A stretch of DNA of 64,000 nucleotides from Haloechinothrix_A salitolerans (lineage in GTDB: Bacteria; Actinomycetota; Actinomycetes; Mycobacteriales; Pseudonocardiaceae): assembly GCF_039544105.1 (NCBI RefSeq), contig NZ_BAABLA010000123.1; one strand, written 5' to 3'. The notes under the pieces were generated by a model that was not told where the DNA came from, ran no database searches, and saw only the letters and a list, made by a program, of their open reading frames with translations. Positions 1 through 7,525 of the stretch are shown here, piece by piece. Within the stretch, counting starts at the first letter, position 1; each line of letters starts with the position of its first letter. The translations under genes and the position numbers were made by a program.

Positions 1-2
1 GA

Positions 3-1067
3 CGTGTCGCGGTCTCCGCCTGCACGGTGATCGCCCTTCTACTCACTGGCGGGTTCTTCTGGCTGCATTCAGGGCGCGCGGCGTTCGGCACGTACGCGGG
101 CGAGGGTGCGCTGTCGTTCGTCCCCGCATGGTTGCCAGCGGACGTGGCGTTCCGCTATGGCGACAAGCTCGTCACCGAAGATGAGCTCAACCAGCACAGC
201 GACATGCTGCGGGTGCTGTACGGCGTGACGACTCCGAAGAAGGAAGACGGGAAAGCCCAGTTCAGGAAAGACGTCGCCAAGTCGTACGCTGTCAGCCTTG
301 TCTTGCAGCGCGCCGCTGGCGAACGTGACATCAGCATCGCCGACAAGCAAGCGCGCGATGCGTTGACCCGGTTCGTCTCGGAACGGATCGGCGAGGGCCC
401 TGGTGCGTACAACCAGTTCATCCAGTCGTTGAGCGATGAAGGCACCTCGGAGAAGGTCGTGCTCAACGAGCTGAAACGCAGACTGGCGATAGCGAAGCTG
501 TCCGACGCCGTCGTCGGTGACGTAGGAAAGGTCACCGACAAGGAGGTCAAGCAGGCGTTCGTGAGGCGAAAGGACAGCCTTGGCACGCCGGAGCGTCGCG
601 CGATCAGCAACATCGTGGTGAAGTCGAAAGACGAGGCCCGACGGGTCCTGCGCGAGATACGCTCCGGTACCTCGTTCGCCAAGGTCGCGCGCACGGTCAG
701 CTTGGATGGCAGCACCCGGGACAAGGGCGGACGCCTCGGCACCTTGAGCAAGCGGCAGCTCGAGAAGTCCTACGCCGAAGTCGCGTTCAGCACCGATAAG
801 GGTGAACTGTTCGGGCCGGTCAAGAACCAGCACGGATGGAATGTCGGCCGGGTCAACAAGATCCTGCCGCCGAAGCCCGCCGAATTCAGCGAGATCAAGA
901 AATCGCTCGCGCAGCAGCTACGCACCGAGACCGCGCTCGAGCGGTGGCGTTCCTGGCTTGGCGAGCGGATCGCGGACGCGGGAATCGTCTATGCGGACAA
1001 TTATCGGCCAGCGGACCCTGACGCGTTGCCCACGATGGCGCCGAGCAGGCTATCCGGGCCGCGCTGA
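3..1067 (+). CDS. PpiC-type peptidyl-prolyl isomerase, membrane-anchored (5' end cut by window)
   Basis: The reading frame is open to the left edge, so the true start lies outside the window; a GTG at 27 exists but falls inside the hydrophobic anchor, which continues upstream. The visible protein has one N-terminal membrane segment, then a helical chaperone-like stretch (about residues 45-170 counted from the GTG) and a parvulin/PpiC rotamase domain (about 189-280), with the usual GGRLG turn and a C-terminal helix. By family, such proteins catalyse prolyl isomerisation or act as foldases on the outer face of the membrane. The anchor-plus-extracytoplasmic layout is seen directly; the client is unknown. 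The gene is followed at 1092 by a small membrane protein in the same direction. Confidence 0.85.
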   Translation, partial: RVAVSACTVIALLLTGGFFWLHSGRAAFGTYAGEGALSFVPAWLPADVAFRYGDKLVTEDELNQHSDMLRVLYGVTTPKKEDGKAQFRKDVAKSYAVSLVLQRAAGERDISIADKQARDALTRFVSERIGEGPGAYNQFIQSLSDEGTSEKVVLNELKRRLAIAKLSDAVVGDVGKVTDKEVKQAFVRRKDSLGTPERRAISNIVVKSKDEARRVLREIRSGTSFAKVARTVSLDGSTRDKGGRLGTLSKRQLEKSYAEVAFSTDKGELFGPVKNQHGWNVGRVNKILPPKPAEFSEIKKSLAQQLRTETALERWRSWLGERIADAGIVYADNYRPADPDALPTMAPSRLSGPR

Positions 1068-1091
1068 CCGGGCCATGGCGAGTGAGACCAC

Positions 1092-1301
1092 ATGACGACG
1101 TTCATTCCGTTCGGCATTGCCGCGCTGATCCTGATCCTGCTCGGCAGGTGGGGGATGCGCAACGCGCGGCGCGCCGTGTCGCCGTCATTGCCCGCGGGCG
1201 AGCGGGAGCGTCGCGCTCGCGTCCTGCGAAGGGGCAGCGTCTGTTGCTGGGTAGTCGCCTGCCTGTTTCTCGCGGTTGGCGGCCACGCGTTGCTCGGTTA
1301 G
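1092..1301 (+). CDS. small membrane protein, 69 aa, unknown function
   Basis: It starts with ATG 24 bases after the PpiC-like gene. Two hydrophobic segments (about residues 4-20 and 49-67) flank a short strongly basic loop rich in Arg, so the protein should be a membrane hairpin with the loop in the cytoplasm. No catalytic motif is visible and I do not recognise the family. The position between the PpiC-like gene and the FAD enzyme, all on the same strand, suggests co-transcription. A weak purine-rich stretch is the only visible ribosome site. Confidence 0.6.
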   Translation: MTTFIPFGIAALILILLGRWGMRNARRAVSPSLPAGERERRARVLRRGSVCCWVVACLFLAVGGHALLG

Positions 1302-1368
1302 ATCCGTTGTTCGTGAGCGCGGCGGTCGCTTGAAGCCGTGCGCCGCATTTTCGTTGAGGAGGTCGCTG

Positions 1369-2712
1369 ATGACCGTCGCAGTCATCGGAGCAGGTGTCGC
1401 TGGTGCGGCCGCGGCGCGGACGCTCCGCCGCAATGGTGTCGAGCCACTTGTCTTTGAAGCGTCGGACAGCGTGGGTGGACGTACCCGCACCGTCGCGGGT
1501 GACGAGTGCGATATCGACTCGGGAGCCATCTTCCTCATGGGCTCCTATGACGCGACGTTCCGGTTCCTTCGGGAGTCAGGACACGACACCGAACTGCGGC
1601 GATGGGAGGCTCGCGCGGCGGTCATGGACGAGGACGGGAAAACCTATCCCGTCCGTTTCGACCGGCCGTGGACTTTCCTGCGGCTTCCGCACCTCAGGTG
1701 GCGGGACCGTTTGCGGCTGGCGCGGACGATCGGCGCGCTGTCCGTACGCAGTGGACCGGCTCCCTTCGACACCGACGGCCTCGCCACGGCGGACGACGGT
1801 AGAACCCTGGCGGAATGGGCACGGGCCACTGTCGGCGACCGTGCCTACGAATACGTCGTCCGCCCACTGATGGGCCCGCTGACGGGCGCTGATCCCGAGA
1901 AGATCTCAGCGGCGTTCACAATCGCGCTGATGAGTCAGGTACACCGGACGCGGCTCTCCGTACCGCGGGGTGGTCTCGGCCGGATCGCGTCCTGGCTGCT
2001 CGACGGTATTGACGTGCGGGTGTCGACGCCGGTGCGATCGCTGGAACATCGATCGAGTGGTGTACGGGTCGGCACGGCAGATGAGTCGTTCGACGTCGAC
2101 GGTGTCGTCGTGGCTACCGATGTACGGCAGGCTCGAGCGTTACTCGATGGCGTTGTGGACGACGACGTCTGCGCCGCGCTCGACGCGGTCGCTCCCATTC
2201 CCGCCTACCACGTCCTTCTCGGCTACGACACCGACCCGTGGCCTGCCGTCGGTCATGACCTTGTGGTGCAGGCCGGGCCGGGACGACACCACAACTACGG
2301 TGTGCTGCTCAACAGCAGACGCGCCCCGTATGCCGTGCCGCGGGGCGGACAGACGGTGAGCGTGTATTTCGACCGCGACCAGGCTCCCGAGAGCGACGAG
2401 GAACAGGTCGTGGCACGGGCACGCGGCGCCGTCGACCGTGCGTTTGGCGTCGCCACACCGGATTTCCACCGCGTATTCGGCATGGACGTCGCGTTGATCG
2501 CACCGACGCCTTGGCATTACGAGTCAATGCGGCGGGCCCGCGATGCGATGCCGGACACGATCCGTCTCGCGGGGGACTATCTCAGTCATTCGGGTATCGA
2601 GGCCGCCCTCGACTCCGGTGAGCGAGCGGCGCGTGATGTGCTGGCCTCGAGTGTCTCGCCGCGATCGGTGATCGCGCGCGACAGGCCGGCAGGCGGAAGG
2701 TCGGCCTCATGA
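1369..2712 (+). CDS. FAD-dependent amine-oxidase/protoporphyrinogen-oxidase-like flavoprotein
   Basis: The start is the ATG at 1369, preceded by TTGAGGAGG; a longer frame reaching back to 1276 has no ribosome site and reads into low-quality Arg-rich sequence. The 447-residue protein opens with the Rossmann dinucleotide site GAGVAGAAAA (about residues 6-15) and the acidic end of strand 2, followed by the GGRTRT motif typical of flavin amine oxidases. Near the C-terminus is LAGDYLSHSGIEAALDSG, the usual FAD-contacting end motif with the GD pair. The family oxidises amines, porphyrinogens or polyenes; the substrate cannot be told. The gene overlaps the next one by four bases (ATGA), so they are translated together. 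Confidence 0.88.
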   Translation: MTVAVIGAGVAGAAAARTLRRNGVEPLVFEASDSVGGRTRTVAGDECDIDSGAIFLMGSYDATFRFLRESGHDTELRRWEARAAVMDEDGKTYPVRFDRPWTFLRLPHLRWRDRLRLARTIGALSVRSGPAPFDTDGLATADDGRTLAEWARATVGDRAYEYVVRPLMGPLTGADPEKISAAFTIALMSQVHRTRLSVPRGGLGRIASWLLDGIDVRVSTPVRSLEHRSSGVRVGTADESFDVDGVVVATDVRQARALLDGVVDDDVCAALDAVAPIPAYHVLLGYDTDPWPAVGHDLVVQAGPGRHHNYGVLLNSRRAPYAVPRGGQTVSVYFDRDQAPESDEEQVVARARGAVDRAFGVATPDFHRVFGMDVALIAPTPWHYESMRRARDAMPDTIRLAGDYLSHSGIEAALDSGERAARDVLASSVSPRSVIARDRPAGGRSAS

Positions 2713-3434
2713 CGCGTGAGCTGACGAGCACCTCACGGCGGGCGCTGCTGGCCTGCGCGTGGTGCGGGCCGCTGGCGGTCGTGGTTTCGTTCGCGGGCTG
2801 GCTGATCTCGGGTGTGCTGCCGTTCCCGCTCGGCGCGGATAGCACGACCGCGGAGGTCGTCGAGTTCTACTCCGGGGGCGCACACGTGCCCATGGGCATC
2901 GCGCTCGCGTCGATTGGCGTCTCACTCGTCATCCCGCTGAACGCCGCCATCGCCTACATCATGCGGCGCGCCGAGACCGGACAGCCGATTCTTGCGCTCG
3001 TCCAGCTCGTGAGCGGCTCGGTGACGGCGGTGCTACTGCTGGTGCCGATGCTGATCATGGCGAGCGCCGGCTTTCGCCCTGATCGGCCTTCGGAGCTGAC
3101 GGTGCTGCTCAACGACACGGCATGGCTGTTGTTCATCACTCCGGTGGGGCCATTCGTGATTCAGAACGTGGCTATCGCGGTCGTCATTCTCACCAGCAAG
3201 GCCGCGGTACTGCCGCGATGGCTCGGTTTCCTCAACCTCTGGGCAGGCTTCACCTTCACGTTCGATGTGATCGCCTACGCCTTCCAGGAAGGCCCGTTCG
3301 CCTGGCATGGGCTGCTCATCTTCTGGTTGGCGTTGACCGCCTACGCGATTTGGCTGATCGCGATGGGCCTTTGTGTTCGCCGCAGCGTGTTGAGCTGGAA
3401 CGATGATGGTGTCCCTACCGCGGAGGCGGTGTGA
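2709..3434 (+). CDS. polytopic membrane protein, 241 aa, unknown
   Basis: ATGA overlap with the upstream flavoprotein. About six hydrophobic segments are visible (around residues 17-37, 58-78, 93-120, 137-160, 166-185 and 196-222), with few charged residues between them. There is no transporter signature or metal ligand cluster. The stop overlaps the start of the following cytochrome-oxidase-III-like gene by one base, so the protein belongs to a tight operon with two respiratory-type subunits. It may be an assembly or anchor protein for them, but that is inference from position only. Confidence 0.7.
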   Translation: MTRELTSTSRRALLACAWCGPLAVVVSFAGWLISGVLPFPLGADSTTAEVVEFYSGGAHVPMGIALASIGVSLVIPLNAAIAYIMRRAETGQPILALVQLVSGSVTAVLLLVPMLIMASAGFRPDRPSELTVLLNDTAWLLFITPVGPFVIQNVAIAVVILTSKAAVLPRWLGFLNLWAGFTFTFDVIAYAFQEGPFAWHGLLIFWLALTAYAIWLIAMGLCVRRSVLSWNDDGVPTAEAV

Positions 3435-4036
3435 TGGGTAGTCAACTCGCGCTGCGCGGAGTTGGCGCACGGCGGCAGGACGGGCATGTCCCGTCCGAAC
3501 CGTGGTTGTGGCTGTTCCTGCTGGCCGACATGACCGTGTTCGGGTTGTTCTTCGGGGCCTATCTCTGGGAGTTCGGGTCGGCGCGCGACGCGTTCACGGC
3601 GGACGCGAACGCCCTGTACGTACCTCTCGGCTTCGTGAACACGCTGGTGCTGCTGACGTCGTCACTATTCGTCGTCAGGGCCGTCGAGTCTCATAGGCTC
3701 GGTGCGTTCGCGCGAGCGAGAAGGTATCTCACCGGGACCATCCTTGGCGCGGGTAGCTTCGCGGTGATCAAGCTCGGCGAGTACGCACTAGAGCTGGCTC
3801 ACGGTCATGGGCTGACCTCGTCGGACTTCTTCATGTACTACTTCGTCATCACGGGCGTTCACCTGATGCATGTCGGCATCGGCACGTCGGTTCTTGTCGC
3901 GTGGCACCGGTCCTTGAGATCGGGGCACTGCGCGTTCCGAACCCGCTGGGTCGAGGGTGTCGCGGGGTACTGGCACATGGTCGACCTGCTCTGGTTAATT
4001 ATCTTCTCGCTGCTCTACATAGGAAGTCCCGCATGA
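3434..4036 (+). CDS. cytochrome c oxidase subunit III-like protein (NorE-like)
   Basis: GGAGG at 3422 sits seven bases before the ATG at 3434, which favours this start over the GTG three bases upstream. The 200-residue protein has the five-helix layout of short heme-copper oxidase subunit III/NorE proteins, including the GVHLMHVGIG helix and the terminal YWHMVDLLWL helix; the paired HxxHV and W-H-x-V-D motifs are characteristic of the family. In the family the protein assists or stabilises a heme-copper oxidase or nitric oxide reductase in the membrane. No catalytic subunit I or NorB gene is in the window. It overlaps the next gene by four bases. Confidence 0.85.
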   Translation: MGSQLALRGVGARRQDGHVPSEPWLWLFLLADMTVFGLFFGAYLWEFGSARDAFTADANALYVPLGFVNTLVLLTSSLFVVRAVESHRLGAFARARRYLTGTILGAGSFAVIKLGEYALELAHGHGLTSSDFFMYYFVITGVHLMHVGIGTSVLVAWHRSLRSGHCAFRTRWVEGVAGYWHMVDLLWLIIFSLLYIGSPA

Positions 4037-4299
4037 CGACATCGAGCACCAGACCGCGGAATGTCTACTTTGGCTTGCTCCTCGTCTCCGTCGCCACACT
4101 GGTGCTGGTGACAGAGGAGGTGCAGGACGTCCTGTCCGCCAAGGTCGCCGCCGCGATCGCCGTGACCATCGCCTTCGGCAAGGCCCGCTTCGTCGTGCTC
4201 GACTTCATGGAGCTGCGCCATGCGGCACGAGTGCGGACGTTCTTCGACACGTGGCTCGTCGTCATGTGTCTTGGCTGCGTCGCGCTGATCCTGCGGTAG
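4033..4299 (+). CDS. prokaryotic cytochrome oxidase subunit IV-like protein (NorF-like), 88 aa
   Basis: The start is the ATG at 4033, overlapping the stop of the subunit III-like gene. Three hydrophobic segments with the conserved core KARFVVLDFMELRHA (about residues 52-66) match the small COX4_pro/NorF family, which partners subunit III/NorE in the membrane. The length is normal for the family. It is the last gene of the 1092-4299 group and is followed by a 12-bp hairpin at 4330-4358. Its function as an accessory subunit is known only in general terms, and the oxidase it serves is not in the window. Confidence 0.82.
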   Translation: MTTSSTRPRNVYFGLLLVSVATLVLVTEEVQDVLSAKVAAAIAVTIAFGKARFVVLDFMELRHAARVRTFFDTWLVVMCLGCVALILR

Positions 4300-4329
4300 C
4301 GCCGCTTCTGGCACGCCACGGTGTAGTGC

Positions 4330-4358
4330 CGTCGCCCTGCCAAACCGGCAGGGCGACG
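4330..4358. terminator. hairpin between convergent genes
   Basis: A perfect 12-bp inverted repeat (4330-4341 and 4347-4358) encloses a five-base AAACC loop. It lies in the 76-base gap between the NorF-like gene on the plus strand and the DUF7064-like gene on the minus strand, so it can end transcription from both sides. There is no strong U-tract, as is common for high-GC actinomycete terminators. Confidence 0.7.
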
Positions 4359-4375
4359 TGCGCTACTCGGATGTG

Positions 4376-5347
4376 TCAGACAGCGAGCCCAACGGGACGT
4401 CCGGCGACGATCTGGTCGAGATACTCGCTCATCCCGTGCAGGGTGGTGCCATCAGCGAGCCGCCACGCCATGAGGCTTTCCACGATGCGGGTCATGCTCA
4501 CCGTTCCCGTGTCGTCGGCAGGCCGATGCCGAAGGGGAACGGTGGCCTGCGCTTGTCCGTGCAACGTCCACTCTTGATCGCCGGACCGCAGCCCAACGGT
4601 GATCTCCATCTGCTCGTCGCGGTCGTCGCGAATGGTGGTGATGTCGAGGTGATCCAGCTGGTGCAGGGTCCGTCCGTCCCACACGAAGCCACCTCGGACG
4701 GCGGAGCCGTCCCGCTGCCCGAACCACGCTCCCATGAAGCTGAAGCCGTCGGTGCAGCCGTGAAGCCATCGGTAGAACCAGGGCGCTTGCCAGCTGCGGG
4801 GTCCCCAGGTGTGGTCGCGGAGGCCATGCCCACTCACCGTTGTGGTGTGGTCATCGATGCGTACGGATCCTTCGACCACAATGGACTGTTCGTAGTGGTT
4901 GGGAACGAACGATCCTTCGTCAGTGTCGAAGCTGTGCTCGGACGCGGGCGCGATCGCGTGCACCGCGAGGTCTATGACGCAGTCACTCTTGCGGCTCGCG
5001 CCTAAGGCCTTGCTGGGGTCCGTCATCGCCGCCGGGTCGTCGACCACGAAGATTCGACCGTCGTAGCTGACGTCGATGTGCCGCATCGGTTCCCGTACGT
5101 CGACGCGCATTCCGGCGGCGTCGAGCCGGTCGTTCGAGGTCACGCGGGGCCGATCGTAGGCGAAACCGAGTCGGCCATCCGGTAGGTACAGGCAGACGGT
5201 GACCTCCCCGCTGCCCTCGTTCGGCCGATTGCCGACCCGCAGGAATCCGCCGAGCTCCGCGCGCGGGTCGTAAAAATGGAAGTACATGGACTCGCTGAAC
5301 GTGGGGTCTTCCCCGATCGGATGGGTGTAGTCGTCTTCAGGGCGCAT
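4376..5347 (-). CDS. DUF7064/DUF7065-like (CrtC-like beta-barrel) protein
   Basis: The start is the ATG whose first base is 5347, with AGGAGG seven bases upstream on the minus strand; a longer frame to 5692 lies inside the neighbouring gene and is rejected. The 323-residue protein is rich in beta-strand-like sequence with repeated aromatic and Gly-Asp turns, and carries the HTWGPRSW motif (about residues 180-188) seen in proteins distantly related to hydroxyneurosporene synthase and to the DUF7064/7065 families. These are often found beside lipid or terpenoid degradation genes. The biochemical role is unknown. It lies 70 bases downstream of the phosphotransferase on the same strand and is probably co-transcribed with it. 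Confidence 0.75.
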   Translation of the reverse strand: MRPEDDYTHPIGEDPTFSESMYFHFYDPRAELGGFLRVGNRPNEGSGEVTVCLYLPDGRLGFAYDRPRVTSNDRLDAAGMRVDVREPMRHIDVSYDGRIFVVDDPAAMTDPSKALGASRKSDCVIDLAVHAIAPASEHSFDTDEGSFVPNHYEQSIVVEGSVRIDDHTTTVSGHGLRDHTWGPRSWQAPWFYRWLHGCTDGFSFMGAWFGQRDGSAVRGGFVWDGRTLHQLDHLDITTIRDDRDEQMEITVGLRSGDQEWTLHGQAQATVPLRHRPADDTGTVSMTRIVESLMAWRLADGTTLHGMSEYLDQIVAGRPVGLAV

Positions 5348-5417
5348 CGGCGACCTCCTGTTATTCGTACTTGGCGGGCATGGGGTCCGGGTGCGATGGG
5401 AGGTACGCTGGCCAAAC

Positions 5418-6437
5418 TCACCCGGCGAGCTCCAGCGCCTCATCGAGCAGATACCGGATCGTGCGCTCGAGTTCGGTGAGGTCGGGTGCTCCGTGCTCGC
5501 CGAGTTCGCCAGCGCGTCGCCGCAGCAAAACGCCCTGCAACAGAGTGGCGGCTTTCCAGTGGGTGAAGGCGCGGTAGTAGTCGAGGGAACCGACGTCGCG
5601 GCCGGTGCGTGTGACGTAGTCGGCGATGAGTTCGGTTCGGTCAGCGAAGCCGCCTGCCCTGGTCGGGCTGGGCATGGCGATCGCCGGTTCATCGGGTGCT
5701 CGCCAGTCGTCGACGAGCCAGGCTAGGTCGGCAAGGGGATCGCCGAGCGTGCACAGTTCCCAATCGAGTACCGCCGTCACCCGGCCTTCCGCCACGAGAA
5801 GGTTCGCCAAGCGGAAGTCGCCATGTGCCAGTACGACGTCGTGCTGTTCGGGGACATTGGCCTCGAGCCGCGCTCGGCATGCCCGCCACGCCGGGTCGGC
5901 TGCCGAGTCTTCTCCCCATGTGCGCCAGTTGCGCACCATGCGCCGGATTTGGCGTGCCACGTAGTTGTCCCGGGAACCCAGATCAGCCAGCCCGATCTCG
6001 TCCGGGTTGAGTGCGTGCAACTCGGCGAGCACCGCGACCACGTCGGTTGCCAGCCACATCCGTTCGCTTGCTGTCAGCGCGGTGGCGTCGTGCTCCTCGG
6101 CCAGTGGAATGCCGCGTGCGCGTGCCATGACGGCGAACGGTCCGTCGATTCCGGCCTCGTCGACGCCAGTCGCCACCACCTCGGGCACCGGGACAGCCGT
6201 CCCCGCGAGCGCGTGCAGAATGCGCGCTTCCCGGTGCACACCGTGCGCGGCGCTGCCACCATCAGCGAGTGGCGGCCTGCGGAGTATCCACTCAGTGCCC
6301 GCCGCGTCGGTGAGCAGGACGGTGACATTGGATTGGCCCGCGCCGATACGACGTGACCGCAGTGGTGGGGCGAGCGCCGGTACCCGGTCACCGAGCCACT
6401 TCGCCAGCTTGCCGTCGCACGCTGTGGACGCGGTCAT
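5418..6437 (-). CDS. phosphotransferase (APH/ACAD10-like kinase fold)
   Basis: The chosen start is the ATG with first base 6437, with GGCGGAG just upstream; the frame extends to 6506 but that part runs into the AT-rich promoter. The 339-residue protein shows the Brenner-type catalytic loop LAHGDFRLANLLV (about residues 190-202), the metal-binding VLDWELCTLGDPLADLAWL (about 209-227) and an N-terminal glycine-rich loop RIGAGQSN. This is the ACAD10/APH family, whose members phosphorylate hydroxyacyl-CoA or other small molecules and are common in lipid-degradation loci; resistance to aminoglycosides is not implied. It is transcribed away from the SDR at 6567 and followed by the DUF7064-like gene. 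Confidence 0.86.
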   Translation of the reverse strand: MTASTACDGKLAKWLGDRVPALAPPLRSRRIGAGQSNVTVLLTDAAGTEWILRRPPLADGGSAAHGVHREARILHALAGTAVPVPEVVATGVDEAGIDGPFAVMARARGIPLAEEHDATALTASERMWLATDVVAVLAELHALNPDEIGLADLGSRDNYVARQIRRMVRNWRTWGEDSAADPAWRACRARLEANVPEQHDVVLAHGDFRLANLLVAEGRVTAVLDWELCTLGDPLADLAWLVDDWRAPDEPAIAMPSPTRAGGFADRTELIADYVTRTGRDVGSLDYYRAFTHWKAATLLQGVLLRRRAGELGEHGAPDLTELERTIRYLLDEALELAG

Positions 6438-6466
6438 GAGACTCCGCCAGGTATCGGTCGGCCTGC

Positions 6467-6495
6467 TTGCTGCATTATTTAAATTAAAATATAAT
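6467..6495 (+). promoter_or_regulatory. promoter TTGCTG-17-TATAAT with AT-rich element
   Basis: TTGCTG at 6467-6472 and TATAAT at 6490-6495 are separated by exactly 17 bases, a near-consensus housekeeping promoter for the SDR at 6567. The spacer is an AT-rich block containing ATTAAAA in otherwise GC-rich DNA; the same block recurs at other operons in the window. The divergent phosphotransferase promoter must lie in the same short gap, so the element can serve both directions. Confidence 0.7.
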
Positions 6496-6566
6496 ACTGA
6501 TCTCACGCTCGCAAGCCCAACGACGGCGCGCGGAAGTCAGGATCACGACCATCATCAGGAGCCGAC

Positions 6567-7412
6567 ATGAGTAACCGGCAGGCACAACACCTCTCCGGCA
6601 GGGTCATCGCGATCACCGGCGGAGCGCGGGGAATCGGCCTCGCCACCGCCAAAGCCGCGCATGCCAGGGGCGCGCGGGTAGCGATCGGCGACGTCGACGG
6701 TGGTGCGGCCAAGGAGGCAGGCGCGTCGCTTGGCGAGGACGTGCTCGCGCTCGAGCTCGACGTGACCGACGAGAAGTCCTTCGGCGGGTTCCTTGGTGAG
6801 GTGGAGCGTCGCTTCGGTGCGCTGGACGTCCTCGTCAACAACGCTGGCATCATGCCGATCGGGCCGTTCCTCGACGAATCGGTGTCCCGGTCACGGCGTG
6901 CGGTTGACGTCAACGTCATGGGCCCGCTGATCGGGACGCAGCTCGCGCTCACGGGAATGGTGCAGCGCGGTCGCGGGCATATCGTGAACGTGGCCTCGGC
7001 AGCCGGCAAGTCTCCGGTGCCTGGTGGCGTGACCTATGCCGCGACGAAGGCCGCCATCGTGTCGCTCACCGAAAGCATTCGGGTGGAGCATGCCGGATCG
7101 GGCGTTTCTTTCACCTGTGTGATGCCGTCGTTCACGAATACCGAGCTGATCTCGGGAACGAGTGGGACGAAGTTCATCCGCACCGTCCAGCCAGACGAGG
7201 TGGCGCGGGCCATCGTCCGGGCGGTCGAGTCGGGTAAGCCTGACGTATACGTGCCGCGCGTGATCGGGTTCATTCTCAAGACGCAGCCGTTGATCGGCAG
7301 GAAGCTGCGAGACTTGGCCAACCATGCCATCAAGGCGGATCGCACGTTCCTCGACGTCGACAAGCGCGCACGGGAAGGTTATGACGCCCGCATAGGCTCG
7401 GGCCCCGAGTAA
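6567..7412 (+). CDS. short-chain dehydrogenase/reductase (SDR), 281 aa
   Basis: The ATG at 6567 follows AGGAGC. A classical SDR: the cofactor site TGGARGIG (about residues 17-24), the NNAG motif, a catalytic Ser in NVASAAGK and the YAATK Tyr/Lys pair. Asp in the GDVDGG loop after strand 2 suggests NAD(H) rather than NADP(H). The family interconverts hydroxyl and keto groups; the substrate is unknown, but the island context points to a hydroxy-lipid or hydroxy-terpenoid. It has its own near-consensus promoter at 6467 and ends before a strong hairpin at 7454. Confidence 0.9.
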   Translation: MSNRQAQHLSGRVIAITGGARGIGLATAKAAHARGARVAIGDVDGGAAKEAGASLGEDVLALELDVTDEKSFGGFLGEVERRFGALDVLVNNAGIMPIGPFLDESVSRSRRAVDVNVMGPLIGTQLALTGMVQRGRGHIVNVASAAGKSPVPGGVTYAATKAAIVSLTESIRVEHAGSGVSFTCVMPSFTNTELISGTSGTKFIRTVQPDEVARAIVRAVESGKPDVYVPRVIGFILKTQPLIGRKLRDLANHAIKADRTFLDVDKRAREGYDARIGSGPE

Positions 7413-7453
7413 GCGGGCAGCGTAAACGGGCTGGCGCGGAGCAGGACACAGGT

Positions 7454-7495
7454 CGCCGGCCATGGACCGCTGGGGGCGGCGGTCCATGGCCGGCG
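7454..7495. terminator. 17-bp perfect hairpin between convergent genes
   Basis: A perfect 17-bp inverted repeat (7454-7470 and 7479-7495) with an 8-base GC loop lies between the SDR (plus) and the acyl-CoA dehydrogenase (minus). It is symmetrical and can act in both directions. Confidence 0.8.
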
Positions 7496-7525
7496 ATTGG
7501 CACGTCCGCACTCACGAGCCGCGAC

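Noticed and set aside
3434..4299. Nitric oxide reductase operon
   Set aside because: Only accessory-type subunits are present; no NorB/NorC-like catalytic gene can be seen in the window.
5418..6437. Aminoglycoside resistance gene
   Set aside because: The kinase fold is shared, but the sequence is of the ACAD10-like group found in lipid-degradation loci, with no feature of resistance enzymes.
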